Counted from the stretch's first letter, positions 27,267 to 37,029 are shown. The stretch: 64,000 nt of DNA from Methanothermobacter wolfeii (GCF_025397995.1 NZ_CP104550.1:1020001-1084000); one strand, 5' to 3'. Program-made: numbers and translations. The notes: generated by a model from the sequence alone, not told the origin.

Positions 27267-27988
27267 TCTTCACCATCCTCTTCCCTTAACCTTTTAAATT
27301 TCCTTGAATGTCTCTCCATAACGGAACCCATGTTACCTGCGTACTCCTCTTCCTGTTCCTCTTCCTCATCGGACTCCCAGAAGGATGGGTCTGAGAACCC
27401 TGGTTTATCCGGAGTCTCATCTGAGAGCTCCCTTATTATCTCGGCTGCATGGTCCGCTGCCCCTCCTCCGGTGGATCTGTTGATATAATTCTCTATCCTT
27501 GAGGGTGATGGTGCATCCTGAAGGACTATGTGCGTCCCCTCATGGCCCCCGTAGACCTCAACGTCAGCGGAGTTAAGCAGCCTCTCGGTGAGGCCCTGTG
27601 AAAATACGACGTCAACTATTTTATCGTGATGGATGTAAAACCTTTTCTTCCTGATGACGCCTGATTCAACAATAACCCTCTGGTCCGTCACCAGGTATCT
27701 CCTGTTCCTCCAAGAGAGCACGTCCCACATTATACTGATAAGTAATATGAACAGCAGTGATAGGAGGATGATCACCGCAGTGCTGGCGAAGTTGAACCCG
27801 TATCTTTCAAGGAATACCCTTGAGAGGCTCCCTGCGAATTCAACCGTCCTCTGGAAGTAGTAGACTATTATGAGTGAGAGTATCACCTTAATAAGCGTTG
27901 ATCTGGAGTTTAGAATGAACCTTGGATGTGCCTCGTAGAGGATCCTTTCACCAGGATAGAATCTGTCTCTGCCAAACATATTAATCAC
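27263..27988 (-). CDS. Membrane protein with bacterial-type PH (DUF304) domain
   Basis: 241 residues: two transmembrane helices (about 30-50 and 68-92), then a bPH2 domain with RYLVTDQRVIVESGVIRKK and IHHDKIVDVV, and a very acidic tail (EEEEQEEEY). Role unknown; bPH2 proteins are envelope-associated. First gene of the three-gene operon with the reductase and Trm-G10; operon overlaps are 4 and 13 bp. Confidence 0.7.
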   Translation of the reverse strand: MINMFGRDRFYPGERILYEAHPRFILNSRSTLIKVILSLIIVYYFQRTVEFAGSLSRVFLERYGFNFASTAVIILLSLLFILLISIMWDVLSWRNRRYLVTDQRVIVESGVIRKKRFYIHHDKIVDVVFSQGLTERLLNSADVEVYGGHEGTHIVLQDAPSPSRIENYINRSTGGGAADHAAEIIRELSDETPDKPGFSDPSFWESDEEEEQEEEYAGNMGSVMERHSRKFKRLREEDGEE

Positions 27989-28139
27989 AGTGAAGCCAAG
28001 ATATTCTGTAAAACAGTTAGCTGACTAAGATTAGGTATGTGGTTCATCTTTTTATATTTACTGGTATGGGCGGATGCTGGGGTCTTGAAATTATGCTGGT
28101 GTACCCCGACTCTTTGATGATGAAACAGCCTCAATTAAT

Positions 28140-28880
28140 ATGCTGGTTGATATGATGATCAGTGAGAAGATAAATATTGATGAGACAAGGATAAAACTTG
28201 TAACAGACGTTACTGACCATGGTCTTGCCGGGTTTATTCTGGGGGAGAGGATGCTCCTCAAGGAATACATAAGGAGGGATCCGGAATTTCTAACCTCCCT
28301 TGAGCCGGTGCATGTTGAGGAGGGCCCCCTTATTGTGAGGATGATGTCCCGGGCTGCGAGGAAGGCTGAGGTCGGCCCGATGGCTGCAGTTGCAGGGACC
28401 ATATCACAGCTCTCACTGATGCACACCATGAAGCTCGGCTCAAGATGCACGATAGTTGATAACGGAGGCGACATAGCCCTTATAAATGACCGTAAGGTTA
28501 CCGTGGGTCTCTATGCGGGTTCTTCATCCCTTTCAGGTGAGGTGGGCTTCCTTATAAAGCCCGGAAAGGCGCGGGGGATCTGCACCTCATCGGGAACAGT
28601 GGGTCACTCGATAAGTTTCGGGAGGGCGGATTCTGTGACGGTTTTTGCATCTGAAGCCAGCGTAGCAGATGCCCTGGCCACATCAATAGCGAACAGTGCA
28701 GGGGGTCCTGATGAGAGGTCTGCTGTTGAGTCTGCCCTTGAAAGGGCTGATGACTTCCGTGAGCACTTCCGGGGGGTTATGGTTGTGGTTGGGGAGCATG
28801 CAGGGACTGCTGGAAGGATCCCTAAACTAGTTAAAACCAGGAAGAAAGCCGTCCTTGGAAGCCTCTGGGAGGAAGTCTGA
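28140..28880 (+). CDS. UPF0280 family protein (ApbE-like fold)
   Basis: 246 residues of the methanogen UPF0280 group: [21 protein letters not shown] and the [18 protein letters not shown] block resemble the substrate-binding core of ApbE flavin transferases. Exact activity is unknown. ATGs at 28140, 28152 and 28155 are candidates; the last two have GGTTGAT upstream and fit the family length better. The frame is open upstream to 28089 without a start codon. Confidence 0.8.
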   Translation: MLVDMMISEKINIDETRIKLVTDVTDHGLAGFILGERMLLKEYIRRDPEFLTSLEPVHVEEGPLIVRMMSRAARKAEVGPMAAVAGTISQLSLMHTMKLGSRCTIVDNGGDIALINDRKVTVGLYAGSSSLSGEVGFLIKPGKARGICTSSGTVGHSISFGRADSVTVFASEASVADALATSIANSAGGPDERSAVESALERADDFREHFRGVMVVVGEHAGTAGRIPKLVKTRKKAVLGSLWEEV

Positions 28881-29099
28881 ATTCCTGAAAACAAGCTCAT
28901 AATTAGAGACTCGGAACGAATCTGCGAATGAAATCAGATTAACTTCAGAATTTAACTTGATCAAAAAGAATATCAAAAAAAGGATGTTCCATGTCAGAAT
29001 TTATCAGGAAAAAAGGTGTTTTATGATTACAGCCTCAGATCGCCCATCAATCATCACTTTTCAGAGCTCATAGGGTTCATCACAGGCCATAATCGGTGA

Positions 29100-30332
29100 T
29101 TAACCGAACATTACTCCGGTTTCCTGTTTGTATTCCTCTTCCTTCTCAACACCCATTATCTTGTCAACGGCGTCCATGAAGTCGGCCATTGTGACCTCAT
29201 CGCGCTCCTCCCTTATTGCAAACATACCTGCCTCGGTACATATCGCCTTGAGGTCAGCGCCTGATGCTCCGTCAGTGATCCTTGAAAGGAGTTCTATGTC
29301 GACCTCCTCTGCAAGGGCCATCCCAGATGTGTGTATCTTGAGGATCTCCCTCCTGGCATCCTCATTTGGAAGCGGGACCTCTATGAACCTATCAAACCTT
29401 CCAGGTCTCAGGAGGGCAGGGTCAAGGATGTCAGGTCTGTTGGTTGCAGCGACAATACCGACGTTACCCCTTGACTCAAACCCGTCAAGCTCTGCAAGGA
29501 GCTGCATGAGGGTCCTCTGAACCTCCCTGTCGCCACTTGTTGAACTCTTAAGCCTCTTAGCTGCCACTGCATCAATCTCATCTATGAATATGATGCTCGG
29601 AGCCTTCTCCTTTGCAAGTTCAAAGACTCCCCTGACGAGTCTTGCACCTTCACCGATGTATTTCCTCACGAATTCAGATGCAACTATCTTTATGAATGTG
29701 GCGTTGGTTTCATGTGCAACCGCCTTTGCAAGGAGTGTTTTACCCGTACCCGGCGGGCCGTAGAGAAGCACGCCTTTAGGTGGCTCTATACCTATCTTCT
29801 CGAAGAGTTCTGGTTTTTTAAGTGGAAGCTCCACCGTCTCCTTGACTTCCCTGACCTGCTCTTCAAGGCCGCCTATCTGATCGTAGGAGACTTCTGGTTT
29901 TTCTTCAACTTCCATGCCAGTTACAACAGGGTCCTTCTCTGATGGCAGCACATCAACTATGCTGAAGGTCTGCTGGTTTAATGCAACCCTTGCACCTGGC
30001 TCGAGCTGTTTTCTGTCAATGAATCTTGAATAATTTATTACAAAGTGGGGGCCGGTACTGCTCTTTACTGCGACCCTGTGATCATCAAGTACTTCTGTGA
30101 TTGTGGCTATGACCAGTGGTGGTGTCCTGAACCTTTCTATCTCACCACGCAGGGATTTAACTTCCCTGTCAAGCCTTGTCTTCTCATTTTCAATTAAAAG
30201 TTTATCCTTCTCAAGTTTTCTGATTTTCCACATCAGATTCCTTTTTGTCTTGGAATTTTCCTCTTTAAGCATTCTAATTTCTTTTTTGAGGTCTTCAATC
30301 TTTTTCATTACATTCTGGGAGTTATTTTCCAT
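29100..30332 (-). CDS. pan: Proteasome-activating nucleotidase
   Basis: AAA ATPase that unfolds substrates for the 20S proteasome. 410 residues: N-terminal coiled coil (about 8-70), OB domain (75-130), AAA domain with Walker [15 protein letters not shown], Walker [10 protein letters not shown], and the second region [20 protein letters not shown]. The last three residues are M-F-G, so the usual C-terminal Hb-Y-X docking motif appears as Hb-F-X. Divergent from the MBF1 gene across a short AT-rich promoter region. Confidence 0.95.
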   Translation of the reverse strand: MENNSQNVMKKIEDLKKEIRMLKEENSKTKRNLMWKIRKLEKDKLLIENEKTRLDREVKSLRGEIERFRTPPLVIATITEVLDDHRVAVKSSTGPHFVINYSRFIDRKQLEPGARVALNQQTFSIVDVLPSEKDPVVTGMEVEEKPEVSYDQIGGLEEQVREVKETVELPLKKPELFEKIGIEPPKGVLLYGPPGTGKTLLAKAVAHETNATFIKIVASEFVRKYIGEGARLVRGVFELAKEKAPSIIFIDEIDAVAAKRLKSSTSGDREVQRTLMQLLAELDGFESRGNVGIVAATNRPDILDPALLRPGRFDRFIEVPLPNEDARREILKIHTSGMALAEEVDIELLSRITDGASGADLKAICTEAGMFAIREERDEVTMADFMDAVDKIMGVEKEEEYKQETGVMFG

Positions 30333-30438
30333 GATTTTAGAACACTCCTATTTAAATTTTGTTGTATACTATCTTGTCCCTAGTAATATTTAAATATTGG
30401 GGTGGAATAAATCTAGAATAAAATAAAAAGGGATCTTC

Positions 30439-30903
30439 ATGAGATGCGAGATTTGCGGTAAAAGAATTGTTGGAAAACCTATAAAGACAAAAATCGATAG
30501 CTCAGTTATGGATGTCTGCAAGGAATGCTCAAGGTTCGGTAAAGTCCAGAGAGAACCACGTAAACCCAGAAAGAGTCCTGTGAAAAGAAGACCCGCACGT
30601 TCAAGAGGACCTGAACCCATCTATGAAGTTGTTGAGGATTATGGGAAGATCATAAGGGCAGAGCGTGAGTCAAGGGGATGGTCAAGGGAGGATCTCGCAG
30701 AAAGGATAAATGAAAAGGTATCCGTTATAAACAGGATCGAATCCGAGAGGATGGAACCTGATATTAAACTCGCAAAGAAACTTGAAAGGCTCCTTAATAT
30801 CCAGTTACTTGAGAAGTTCGAAGGGGATGAAACCGATAAAATTGAGGCTGGAGGCTTCAGGGGAGCCACCATAGGTGATATTGCCAGGATAAAGAGGAGC
30901 TGA
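30439..30903 (+). CDS. Archaeal MBF1-type transcription factor
   Basis: 154 residues: N-terminal zinc ribbon (CEICG ... CKECS, 3-34), basic linker KRRPARSRG, and a Cro/C1-type helix-turn-helix (about 72-125: GWSREDLAERINEKVSVINR). This is the archaeal multiprotein bridging factor 1 layout, a conserved protein associated with transcription or ribosomes. Transcribed divergently from pan. Confidence 0.9.
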   Translation: MRCEICGKRIVGKPIKTKIDSSVMDVCKECSRFGKVQREPRKPRKSPVKRRPARSRGPEPIYEVVEDYGKIIRAERESRGWSREDLAERINEKVSVINRIESERMEPDIKLAKKLERLLNIQLLEKFEGDETDKIEAGGFRGATIGDIARIKRS

Positions 30904-30976
30904 TAACCCCCCTCATTTTATCCCCTACAAGATGAACTCGTCCTCAGGGAACAACACTATCAAAAAACAACTTATT

Positions 30977-31327
30977 CTACCCCTTATGGGAATAATACCC
31001 CCTCATAACCCTGAGGTTTCTGAATATATCCCTGAGCTCACCGTACTCATCGTACTCACTGCTTACAACGATCAGATGCGCCGGGGGATGTATCCTCCTG
31101 ACGGCCATTATACTCTCTGTATCATCCTCCTCAACCTCCACAACTGCAGCGGCAGAGGCCCTGCTCCTTAACGGACCTCCAAGTATGGAGGATGCCAGCC
31201 TGTCAGCCAGCTCCCTCCGCATCAGGCGGGGTTTTCCGATGACCTTGAGTCCGCCATGACGTTCAAGGTCAGCTATGGCGTTGAGGATCTTCTCATTGCT
31301 GTCAGCCCTTATGATTATAAGAGACAT
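30977..31327 (-). CDS. DUF356 methanogen protein
   Basis: 116 residues of a family restricted to methanogens (MSLIIIRADSNEKILNAI, ERHGGLKVIGKPRLMRRELA). Function unknown; two alpha/beta repeats are likely. It starts two bases after the stop of the exported protein gene upstream and ends the operon 33038-30977. Confidence 0.75.
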   Translation of the reverse strand: MSLIIIRADSNEKILNAIADLERHGGLKVIGKPRLMRRELADRLASSILGGPLRSRASAAAVVEVEEDDTESIMAVRRIHPPAHLIVVSSEYDEYGELRDIFRNLRVMRGYYSHKG

Positions 31328-31329
31328 CC

Positions 31330-32586
31330 CTAGCTCCTCCTGAATGAACTTATAAGGCTGCTCCTGAAGAGCACAAGGAGCACCATGATGAAACCGAGGG
31401 CTGTCTGTATGTTCCCCAGCGCCTCAAGGAGAGACGAGCTTACAGGAAGCTCCATGGGCGGTGAGGTCCTTTCACCGGGAAGTGGCGTGTAGTAAACCCC
31501 CACGGCCCTTGAGCTGGGCTTCACATTGATGTCCTTTGGTTCAACATAATTCACCCCCACAAGGAACCCGTTTTTTATGGCCCTGTTTATCGAGCGTGCT
31601 ATTGCCTCTGAGCTGTAACCGTTCTTCCTCACCGATGCCCTTACAATCTCCTGTGTCGTCTGCACCACTCCCGCCTCGTCGGTTCCATAAACAGAAACCG
31701 AGACTGATCCATTGGTTACCGTTATGGCGTTCTTGAGGGCCTCATATGCGTATATTACCTTGAGTTTGCTTCCATCCACCGGACATACCTGATAGTTTTC
31801 GGCTGCAGGGTACCCCACACTCCAGCCGCACTCATCACAGACCTTCACATAGGGTTCATCCATGGGGTAACCTGTCTCATTGAGGTTTTCGGGTGTGAAC
31901 ATGTCCCCTGTTGATACACCGGAGGCCAGGTTAACCGCACCACCACCATACTTCTCACCCGCATCCTTGGCAACCTCCTCAAAGACCTTACCGACAATGT
32001 AGGTGGCGGAGTAACCATCCCTTATCATCTTACCGATGTTAATGGCTGTCTCCTGCCTTACACGGGTGGCCGTACCGTACTTGGGGTTGCCATGGGTGTT
32101 CCTGAGGTGTATGATGGCACCCTTCTTTCCAGGCGGCAGCACTGCAAGGCCCCCTGAGTAGGGTGTGACGGTTATGGTGCCATCATCCTCCACAATCACG
32201 ACGTAGGCATCGAAGGAACCACCGACTGCCGCCCCTATGCCCGGACCTCCGCACATGACCCTTATACCGGGATAACTGTTGGCTGCGGATGCTGCCTCTG
32301 CTGCTGTTGCACCATTCTCAAGTCGATTTATAACATCCATGATGGCCATGAGCCTTGGAGTGGAGGCACCCTCACCCCCTGAGAGAACAGCGAATCTCTT
32401 CTCCTTTGACATGAGGAAGGTTGACTGGAACATGTTCTGGGCAAAGGACATACTCCCTGCAGCCGCGCCATTGGGGTCGGCGCCTGTAGGATCGGTTATA
32501 ACTATGACGTTCATCGTTGCAGACACCGGCCCTATGAGCAGGTTGAATATGATTAGAAGCAGCAGTAACTTGCTAAATTTCTGCAT
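31330..32586 (-). CDS. Exported, membrane-anchored protein with zinc ribbon
   Basis: 418 residues: signal peptide (1-24, ending PVSA), a large domain with DPTGADPNGAAAGSM and GGPGIGAAVGGSFDAYVV, a zinc ribbon (CDECGWSVGY ... CPVDG, about 255-280), and a C-terminal transmembrane helix (about 390-410) with a short basic tail. The topology places most of it outside the membrane. Seen in Methanobacteriales; no function known. Its ATG overlaps the stop of the 150-aa gene upstream (TAATG). Confidence 0.65.
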   Translation of the reverse strand: MQKFSKLLLLLIIFNLLIGPVSATMNVIVITDPTGADPNGAAAGSMSFAQNMFQSTFLMSKEKRFAVLSGGEGASTPRLMAIMDVINRLENGATAAEAASAANSYPGIRVMCGGPGIGAAVGGSFDAYVVIVEDDGTITVTPYSGGLAVLPPGKKGAIIHLRNTHGNPKYGTATRVRQETAINIGKMIRDGYSATYIVGKVFEEVAKDAGEKYGGGAVNLASGVSTGDMFTPENLNETGYPMDEPYVKVCDECGWSVGYPAAENYQVCPVDGSKLKVIYAYEALKNAITVTNGSVSVSVYGTDEAGVVQTTQEIVRASVRKNGYSSEAIARSINRAIKNGFLVGVNYVEPKDINVKPSSRAVGVYYTPLPGERTSPPMELPVSSSLLEALGNIQTALGFIMVLLVLFRSSLISSFRRS

Positions 32587-33038
32587 TAACCACTACCTCC
32601 GGTTCTGTTGGTAATCTTTACTGTTGCAAAGTCTTCAATAACATTAACCGTTACTATGCCTGTTTTCGTATCCACCTTAACATCTGCAGCGGCTATCGGG
32701 GTCACGCGCGTACCGGGTATGGTTGTTTTCTTGACAAACTTTTCAGCATTCTCAATGGCTTCACTGAGAGGGATCTTTCTCTTTGAAGTTACAAGCACAT
32801 CTCCCTTGATGTAGCTTCCAGGCCTGAGTCCTGATTCATATATATTGGCCTTTATTGATGATAGAGGGACTATATCATTACCCTTAACGATTATGCCTGC
32901 TATGGGCACGCCGTTCACATCCTCTGTTGATGATGCATAGGCAAGGTAGGTCATCACACGACCCGATAGGATGAGGATGAATGCCAGCAGGAGTATCACA
33001 AGGGTATCCCTTCTGATCTTTATGAACATCGGCTTCAC
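32586..33038 (-). CDS. Membrane-anchored exported protein
   Basis: 150 residues: one N-terminal transmembrane helix (about 11-34), then an outside domain with IVPLSSIKANIYESGL and LRPGSYIKGDVLV, reminiscent of POTRA-like strands, though this is not certain. First gene of the operon with the zinc-ribbon protein and DUF356. The promoter region contains a duplicated TATA-bearing segment (33093-33182). Confidence 0.6.
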   Translation of the reverse strand: MKPMFIKIRRDTLVILLLAFILILSGRVMTYLAYASSTEDVNGVPIAGIIVKGNDIVPLSSIKANIYESGLRPGSYIKGDVLVTSKRKIPLSEAIENAEKFVKKTTIPGTRVTPIAAADVKVDTKTGIVTVNVIEDFATVKITNRTGGSG

Positions 33039-33092
33039 CTTTGTTTTATGGTTCCTTGTATTATGTTTGAGCTCTGGAGACTAGTTATTTAG

Positions 33093-33182
33093 GAACATTC
33101 ATTATAAACTTATGGTGGCAGACTCTTATAGGAACTTTAGTTATGTCTGCAAGTATGAACATTCATTATAAACTTATGGTGG
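33093..33182. repeat. 26-bp direct duplication around a 38-bp insert (site B)
   Basis: GAACATTCATTATAAACTTA and six further bases occur at 33093-33118 and 33157-33182; the 38 bp between are single copy. Each copy carries, on the minus strand, a TATA-like TTTATAAT facing the gene at 33038, so the promoter element is doubled. Confidence 0.85.
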
Positions 33183-33232
33183 GATCGACCTGAATCATGA
33201 ATAAAAAATGATTCATGGGAGATGGATTCAGA

Positions 33233-34627
33233 TCATGAATTTCCCATTATTTCCTTCAGAACCTTGGATGCCGGGTCCATACCCTGGGCTCCAAGGAGAA
33301 GTACCGTGTCAGACGGTGATGCTGCATCAAGAACCGTTTTGAGGGATTCCCTGAGTGTTTCAATATACTTGTATTCTATTCCGTTATCCTCAAGGACGCC
33401 CAGGAAAGCCCTCCTCTCATTTTCAAGCACCGTGTTCTGCCTGTCCACAAGGTCGCTGCTTGCGGTTACTATGAGCTCTGCCCCGGCACCCTTCAATGAC
33501 TCTGCAAGGGCCCCTGCATTCAGGAGGTTGATCTCCTCACCCCTCGACCCCCTTATGGCATTAACAACCCAGAGCCTCCCCTTCAGGGTTTTCAGGGCGC
33601 TCCTTACCGTTGACCTTATACCATCCGGGTTGTGGGCGAAGTCATCGATGACAAGTGGTTTCTCCATCAGAACCGAGAACCTCCTCTTAAGCGGCCTGTA
33701 GGTCCTTACACCATCCCTGATATCATCAAGGGATAACCGGAGTCCCCTGCATGCTGCAACCGCTGCCAGGGTGTTCTGTATGAAGTGCTCACCCCTTAGG
33801 GGGAGTTCATGGGGAGACACCAGTAGTTCATCCCCGCAGTAGATACCTTCATCGTACCTCACCTCCGTGCCCGAACCATAGAACACGGCCCTGGCGTGGG
33901 GGTTGATGTCCGCCATCTCCCGGACCCTTGGATCATCGGCGTTCAGAACAGCCACTCCCTCCTTCAGGGCCCTAACAGCTCCTGATACCTCCCTGAAAAC
34001 ATCATCCAGAGAGTCAACGAGTCCTATATGGTCCATTGCAACGTTGGTGATGACCGCCATCTCGGGTTCAACTGCAGAGGCCATCATGTATGCATGGTCC
34101 CTCATAACCCTTCCAAGCCATCCCTGGACCTCTGAAACCTCTATTATGAGGAATTCAGGGCTTCCTGATTCGGATATCTGCTGTGAAACCACGGGGTCTA
34201 TGAGGGTGTTGAATTCTGATCTTGAATCCGTGTTTGTGTAGGCGGATCTCCCGGATTCTCTCAGTATATGGGTGATCATGTGGGTGGTTGTTGATTTACC
34301 GTTGGTACCCGTTACGATCACTCTGCGTGATGAAGGTGCAAAGTTCTTCACAGACCAGGAGAGGGCGAAGGCATTGGCAACTTCAATACGGTCCACGAGT
34401 ATCAAAGGGACTTCATGGAGTTCAGAAGCCTCTCCCCTGGGGTACTGGGTTATTATTGCAGAGACTCCCTTCTCTGAGGCAATTTTAACTCCTTTATCGT
34501 CAATCCAGTGCCTTATGACCACGTCCCCCTCTCTGGCGCCTCCAAGGGTGGTGAACCTACCCCTGAACTCGGCGTCATCCCCTATGAGTTTCCCTGAAAC
34601 CTTCTCTGCAAGTTCCCCAAGACGCAT
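33233..34627 (-). CDS. Pseudomurein peptide ligase, MurE-like
   Basis: 464 residues in three Mur-ligase domains. The P-loop VTGTNGKSTTTHM (about 103), the central EVSEVQGWLGR and NVAMDHIGLV (lysine-independent DH motif), and the C-terminal ligand domain with DDFAHNPDGIRS are present. Such archaeal ligases build the pseudomurein peptide by ATP-dependent amino-acid addition. I take ATG 34627 (MRLGEL), which has GGAGATGGTT directly upstream, over 34672. Clustered with the MraY-like and ATP-grasp genes. Confidence 0.85.
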   Translation of the reverse strand: MRLGELAEKVSGKLIGDDAEFRGRFTTLGGAREGDVVIRHWIDDKGVKIASEKGVSAIITQYPRGEASELHEVPLILVDRIEVANAFALSWSVKNFAPSSRRVIVTGTNGKSTTTHMITHILRESGRSAYTNTDSRSEFNTLIDPVVSQQISESGSPEFLIIEVSEVQGWLGRVMRDHAYMMASAVEPEMAVITNVAMDHIGLVDSLDDVFREVSGAVRALKEGVAVLNADDPRVREMADINPHARAVFYGSGTEVRYDEGIYCGDELLVSPHELPLRGEHFIQNTLAAVAACRGLRLSLDDIRDGVRTYRPLKRRFSVLMEKPLVIDDFAHNPDGIRSTVRSALKTLKGRLWVVNAIRGSRGEEINLLNAGALAESLKGAGAELIVTASSDLVDRQNTVLENERRAFLGVLEDNGIEYKYIETLRESLKTVLDAASPSDTVLLLGAQGMDPASKVLKEIMGNS

Positions 34628-34771
34628 AACCATCTCCAACCTTATTAAGTCTTTCACGGCCCCTCCAGACACCCTAGCCTATAACAATCTCCAGCCCTGC
34701 CATTCTCAGTCTCAGGGCACTTCAGCCCATAACCATCTCAAACCCTCAAGGGCCCACGCCATTCAGAAACT

Positions 34772-35839
34772 TCATGCAGGGAACGCTCCATGGAAGTAAA
34801 GGCCCAGTGCACATACACAGAGGGTTATGAGCCAGTAGAGGAGGACGATTTTCTTCTCGGACATCCCCCTGTAGTGGAGTGTGTGGTGGAGCGGTTCAAC
34901 CGGAAGCCTTATTACCCCTGCCCTGTGAAGGAGGCTCACGATTACCGAGACTATGGGGACTGACAGTGCAAGAACACCAAAGTATACCGTGTCTGTCAGC
35001 ATGACTGCGGTGGCGTATCCTGCCCCCAGTGCAAATGAACCAGTGTCACCCATGAATATGCTTGCAGGGTACCTGTTGAATACAAGGAATCCCAGTGATA
35101 TGCCTGCAAGGACCATGAAGGGAACCGTCCCGGCGGAGCCCCCTGAAATCCCAATGAATGCTGCGCATGATGCTGATGCAATGAGTATGATGCCTGCAGC
35201 CATTCCATCCATGCCATCGATGAGGTTAACCGCGTTTATGGCCCCCACAATACCCCCTATGATGAAGGGAACAGCGGCAATGCCCAGGTAGAACCCTCCA
35301 AGCTCTGTAATGGTGCCTGAGATGACCAGGAAGAGTGCTATCATTAACTGGGCCAGTATCTTCTCACCCTCACTGACCTCATTCTTTATGGGTGCCTCCC
35401 CAACAACCTCCACGAGGCCCTCTGAGAGCAGCGCCTTAAGATCTGACCTTGCCTTCCTGGTGGCGGCCCTCGCCTCCTCTCCAGGTCCAAGAACAAGCTG
35501 CCCTATCTCCACGGGTTTCTTTGAAACGTTCCTGACGATCTTCTGGAACTCCTTAACCTTCAGTCCCAGGAGGTCGTCGAGGAGGCCGATTATTGCTGCC
35601 GTGAGCATTATGAATGCTGTTATGACCAGGTACTGGTTTCCGCGGTATAATATGGCTGCAAGGAGAAGTCCCATGAGCATTCCAAGTCCACCCATTGTGG
35701 GTGTGCCTGCCTTGTGGCTGTGTTCAGTGACGATGGGCTTATCCCCTATACCTGCACTCCTCAGAACATTCCGTATGAAAAGCGTGAAAAAGGCCGATGC
35801 AACGGCGCTTACAATGAGTACCATTAACTCCGTCTTCAT
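34772..35839 (-). CDS. MraY/GPT-like glycosyl-phosphotransferase
   Basis: 355 residues, about ten transmembrane helices. Catalytic signatures are LLDDLLGL (DDxxG-type), NAVNLIDGMDGMA and SIFMGDTGSFALG, with PLHHTLHYRG in place of the bacterial HHHxE loop. A non-homologous insertion at about 100-160 (GEEARAATRKARSDLK) is a feature of the archaeal group. Expected to load a sugar-phosphate precursor onto a polyprenyl phosphate for pseudomurein. Its start overlaps the ATP-grasp gene (ATGA). Confidence 0.85.
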   Translation of the reverse strand: MKTELMVLIVSAVASAFFTLFIRNVLRSAGIGDKPIVTEHSHKAGTPTMGGLGMLMGLLLAAILYRGNQYLVITAFIMLTAAIIGLLDDLLGLKVKEFQKIVRNVSKKPVEIGQLVLGPGEEARAATRKARSDLKALLSEGLVEVVGEAPIKNEVSEGEKILAQLMIALFLVISGTITELGGFYLGIAAVPFIIGGIVGAINAVNLIDGMDGMAAGIILIASASCAAFIGISGGSAGTVPFMVLAGISLGFLVFNRYPASIFMGDTGSFALGAGYATAVMLTDTVYFGVLALSVPIVSVIVSLLHRAGVIRLPVEPLHHTLHYRGMSEKKIVLLYWLITLCVCALGLYFHGAFPA

Positions 35840-36915
35840 GATATCACCCTGAGTTCTTCAACAACCTCTTCAAGTCTCTCCGGTCTCCTATCCCATACTG
35901 TTATCCTTCTGTGATTTTCAGGGCCATGGAGTGTCCATGAAGCATCCCCCAGGATCCTGGATACGCGTTCTGTGTCAGGGCTGCCCAGAGGTATCTCCAC
36001 GGCATGGTAGGCCTTCCTCTCCAGCCTTTCAGGGGCCCAGTTGCCAATGGCCATGTCAACAAGGCTGTGCATCGGGTTTATCCCTGTTGCAGCCCCTGAA
36101 ATGTACCTTGTACCGTTGGGCCTTGTGTTGACCTCTATTGCATGGAGTTCACCGTCGTCTGAGAGTATCATGTCAACATCCGTGTTCCCCTCTGCACCCA
36201 AGAGGTCGGTTATCCTGCAGGCCATTTCAAGGGCGGCTGAATTATCAAATCCCCTGATGGCTGCAGGGGCCCTCTTTATCTTCCTGAGGGGATGTATTCC
36301 CTCAGTGCTTGTCAGTCCCTTGTCCACGGCCACCAGGGGGAGGGACCTGCCTTTCCAGCGGAGCACCTCCACAGAGATTTCATGGCCCTGTATGTATTCC
36401 TCCATGATTGCAGATCCATGGACCCTGAGGTAGTCCTCAAGTTCCGCTTCACTGCTTATTATCCTTATATCCGATCCTCCCTGGCCCTCCCTCTGTTTCA
36501 GGACTGCAGGTAAAGCCTTCACATGGGGGGATGATATGAACCTGTATTCAGGGGTCCTTATATCATTCTCTGTGAAGAATTCCTTGGTTTTCAGTTTATC
36601 TGTTGATATGGAGGCTGCCTCTGGACCCGATGCCACCACAGGGATCCCGTATTCACCCTCAAGTTCCTGTTTCATCCAGGCAACCTCCCTGAGGGGGCCG
36701 TCAACCCCGATGAGGGGGATGACCGCATCAACATCCTCATGGATTGCAAGTTCCATGGGGGCCTCCATTCCCCTGGGGAGTATGAAAAATTCATCTGCAA
36801 GTTCCAGGTTCGGTGCCCTGGGATTTGACTCTGAAAGTATGGTCGTGACACCCATCCCTGATGCGTAGCCGGCAACATCATTGAACAGCCTTGAACCGAT
36901 AAAGAGGATCTTCAT
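35836..36915 (-). CDS. ATP-grasp ligase, CarB-like, of the pseudomurein cluster
   Basis: 359 residues from the ATG at 36915, preceded by GTGATAAC; a GTG at 36939 is possible but adds residues unlike the family. N-terminal Rossmann region (MKILFIGSRLFND), ATP-grasp domain with TDKLKTKEFFTENDI, MEEYIQGHEISVEVL and DVDMILSDDGELHAIEVNTRPNG. Similar carboxylate-amine ligases are linked with MraY and Mur-like genes in pseudomurein-forming methanogens; the joined acid and amine are unknown. Confidence 0.75.
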   Translation of the reverse strand: MKILFIGSRLFNDVAGYASGMGVTTILSESNPRAPNLELADEFFILPRGMEAPMELAIHEDVDAVIPLIGVDGPLREVAWMKQELEGEYGIPVVASGPEAASISTDKLKTKEFFTENDIRTPEYRFISSPHVKALPAVLKQREGQGGSDIRIISSEAELEDYLRVHGSAIMEEYIQGHEISVEVLRWKGRSLPLVAVDKGLTSTEGIHPLRKIKRAPAAIRGFDNSAALEMACRITDLLGAEGNTDVDMILSDDGELHAIEVNTRPNGTRYISGAATGINPMHSLVDMAIGNWAPERLERKAYHAVEIPLGSPDTERVSRILGDASWTLHGPENHRRITVWDRRPERLEEVVEELRVIS

Positions 36916-37029
36916 GTTATCACGTAAATAAACTATCACTTACCAACCTATAGGAGGTTAATCCCTGAAACTAATTATCTATTATGGGGGATCCCATAAA
37001 AAGTTAATTTATGAGTAAAGGCCCTGAAG

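Noticed and set aside
28981-29098. 29-codon ORF between UPF0280 and pan (MFHVRIYQEKRCF)
   Set aside because: No ribosome site and no similarity; region is best seen as intergenic.
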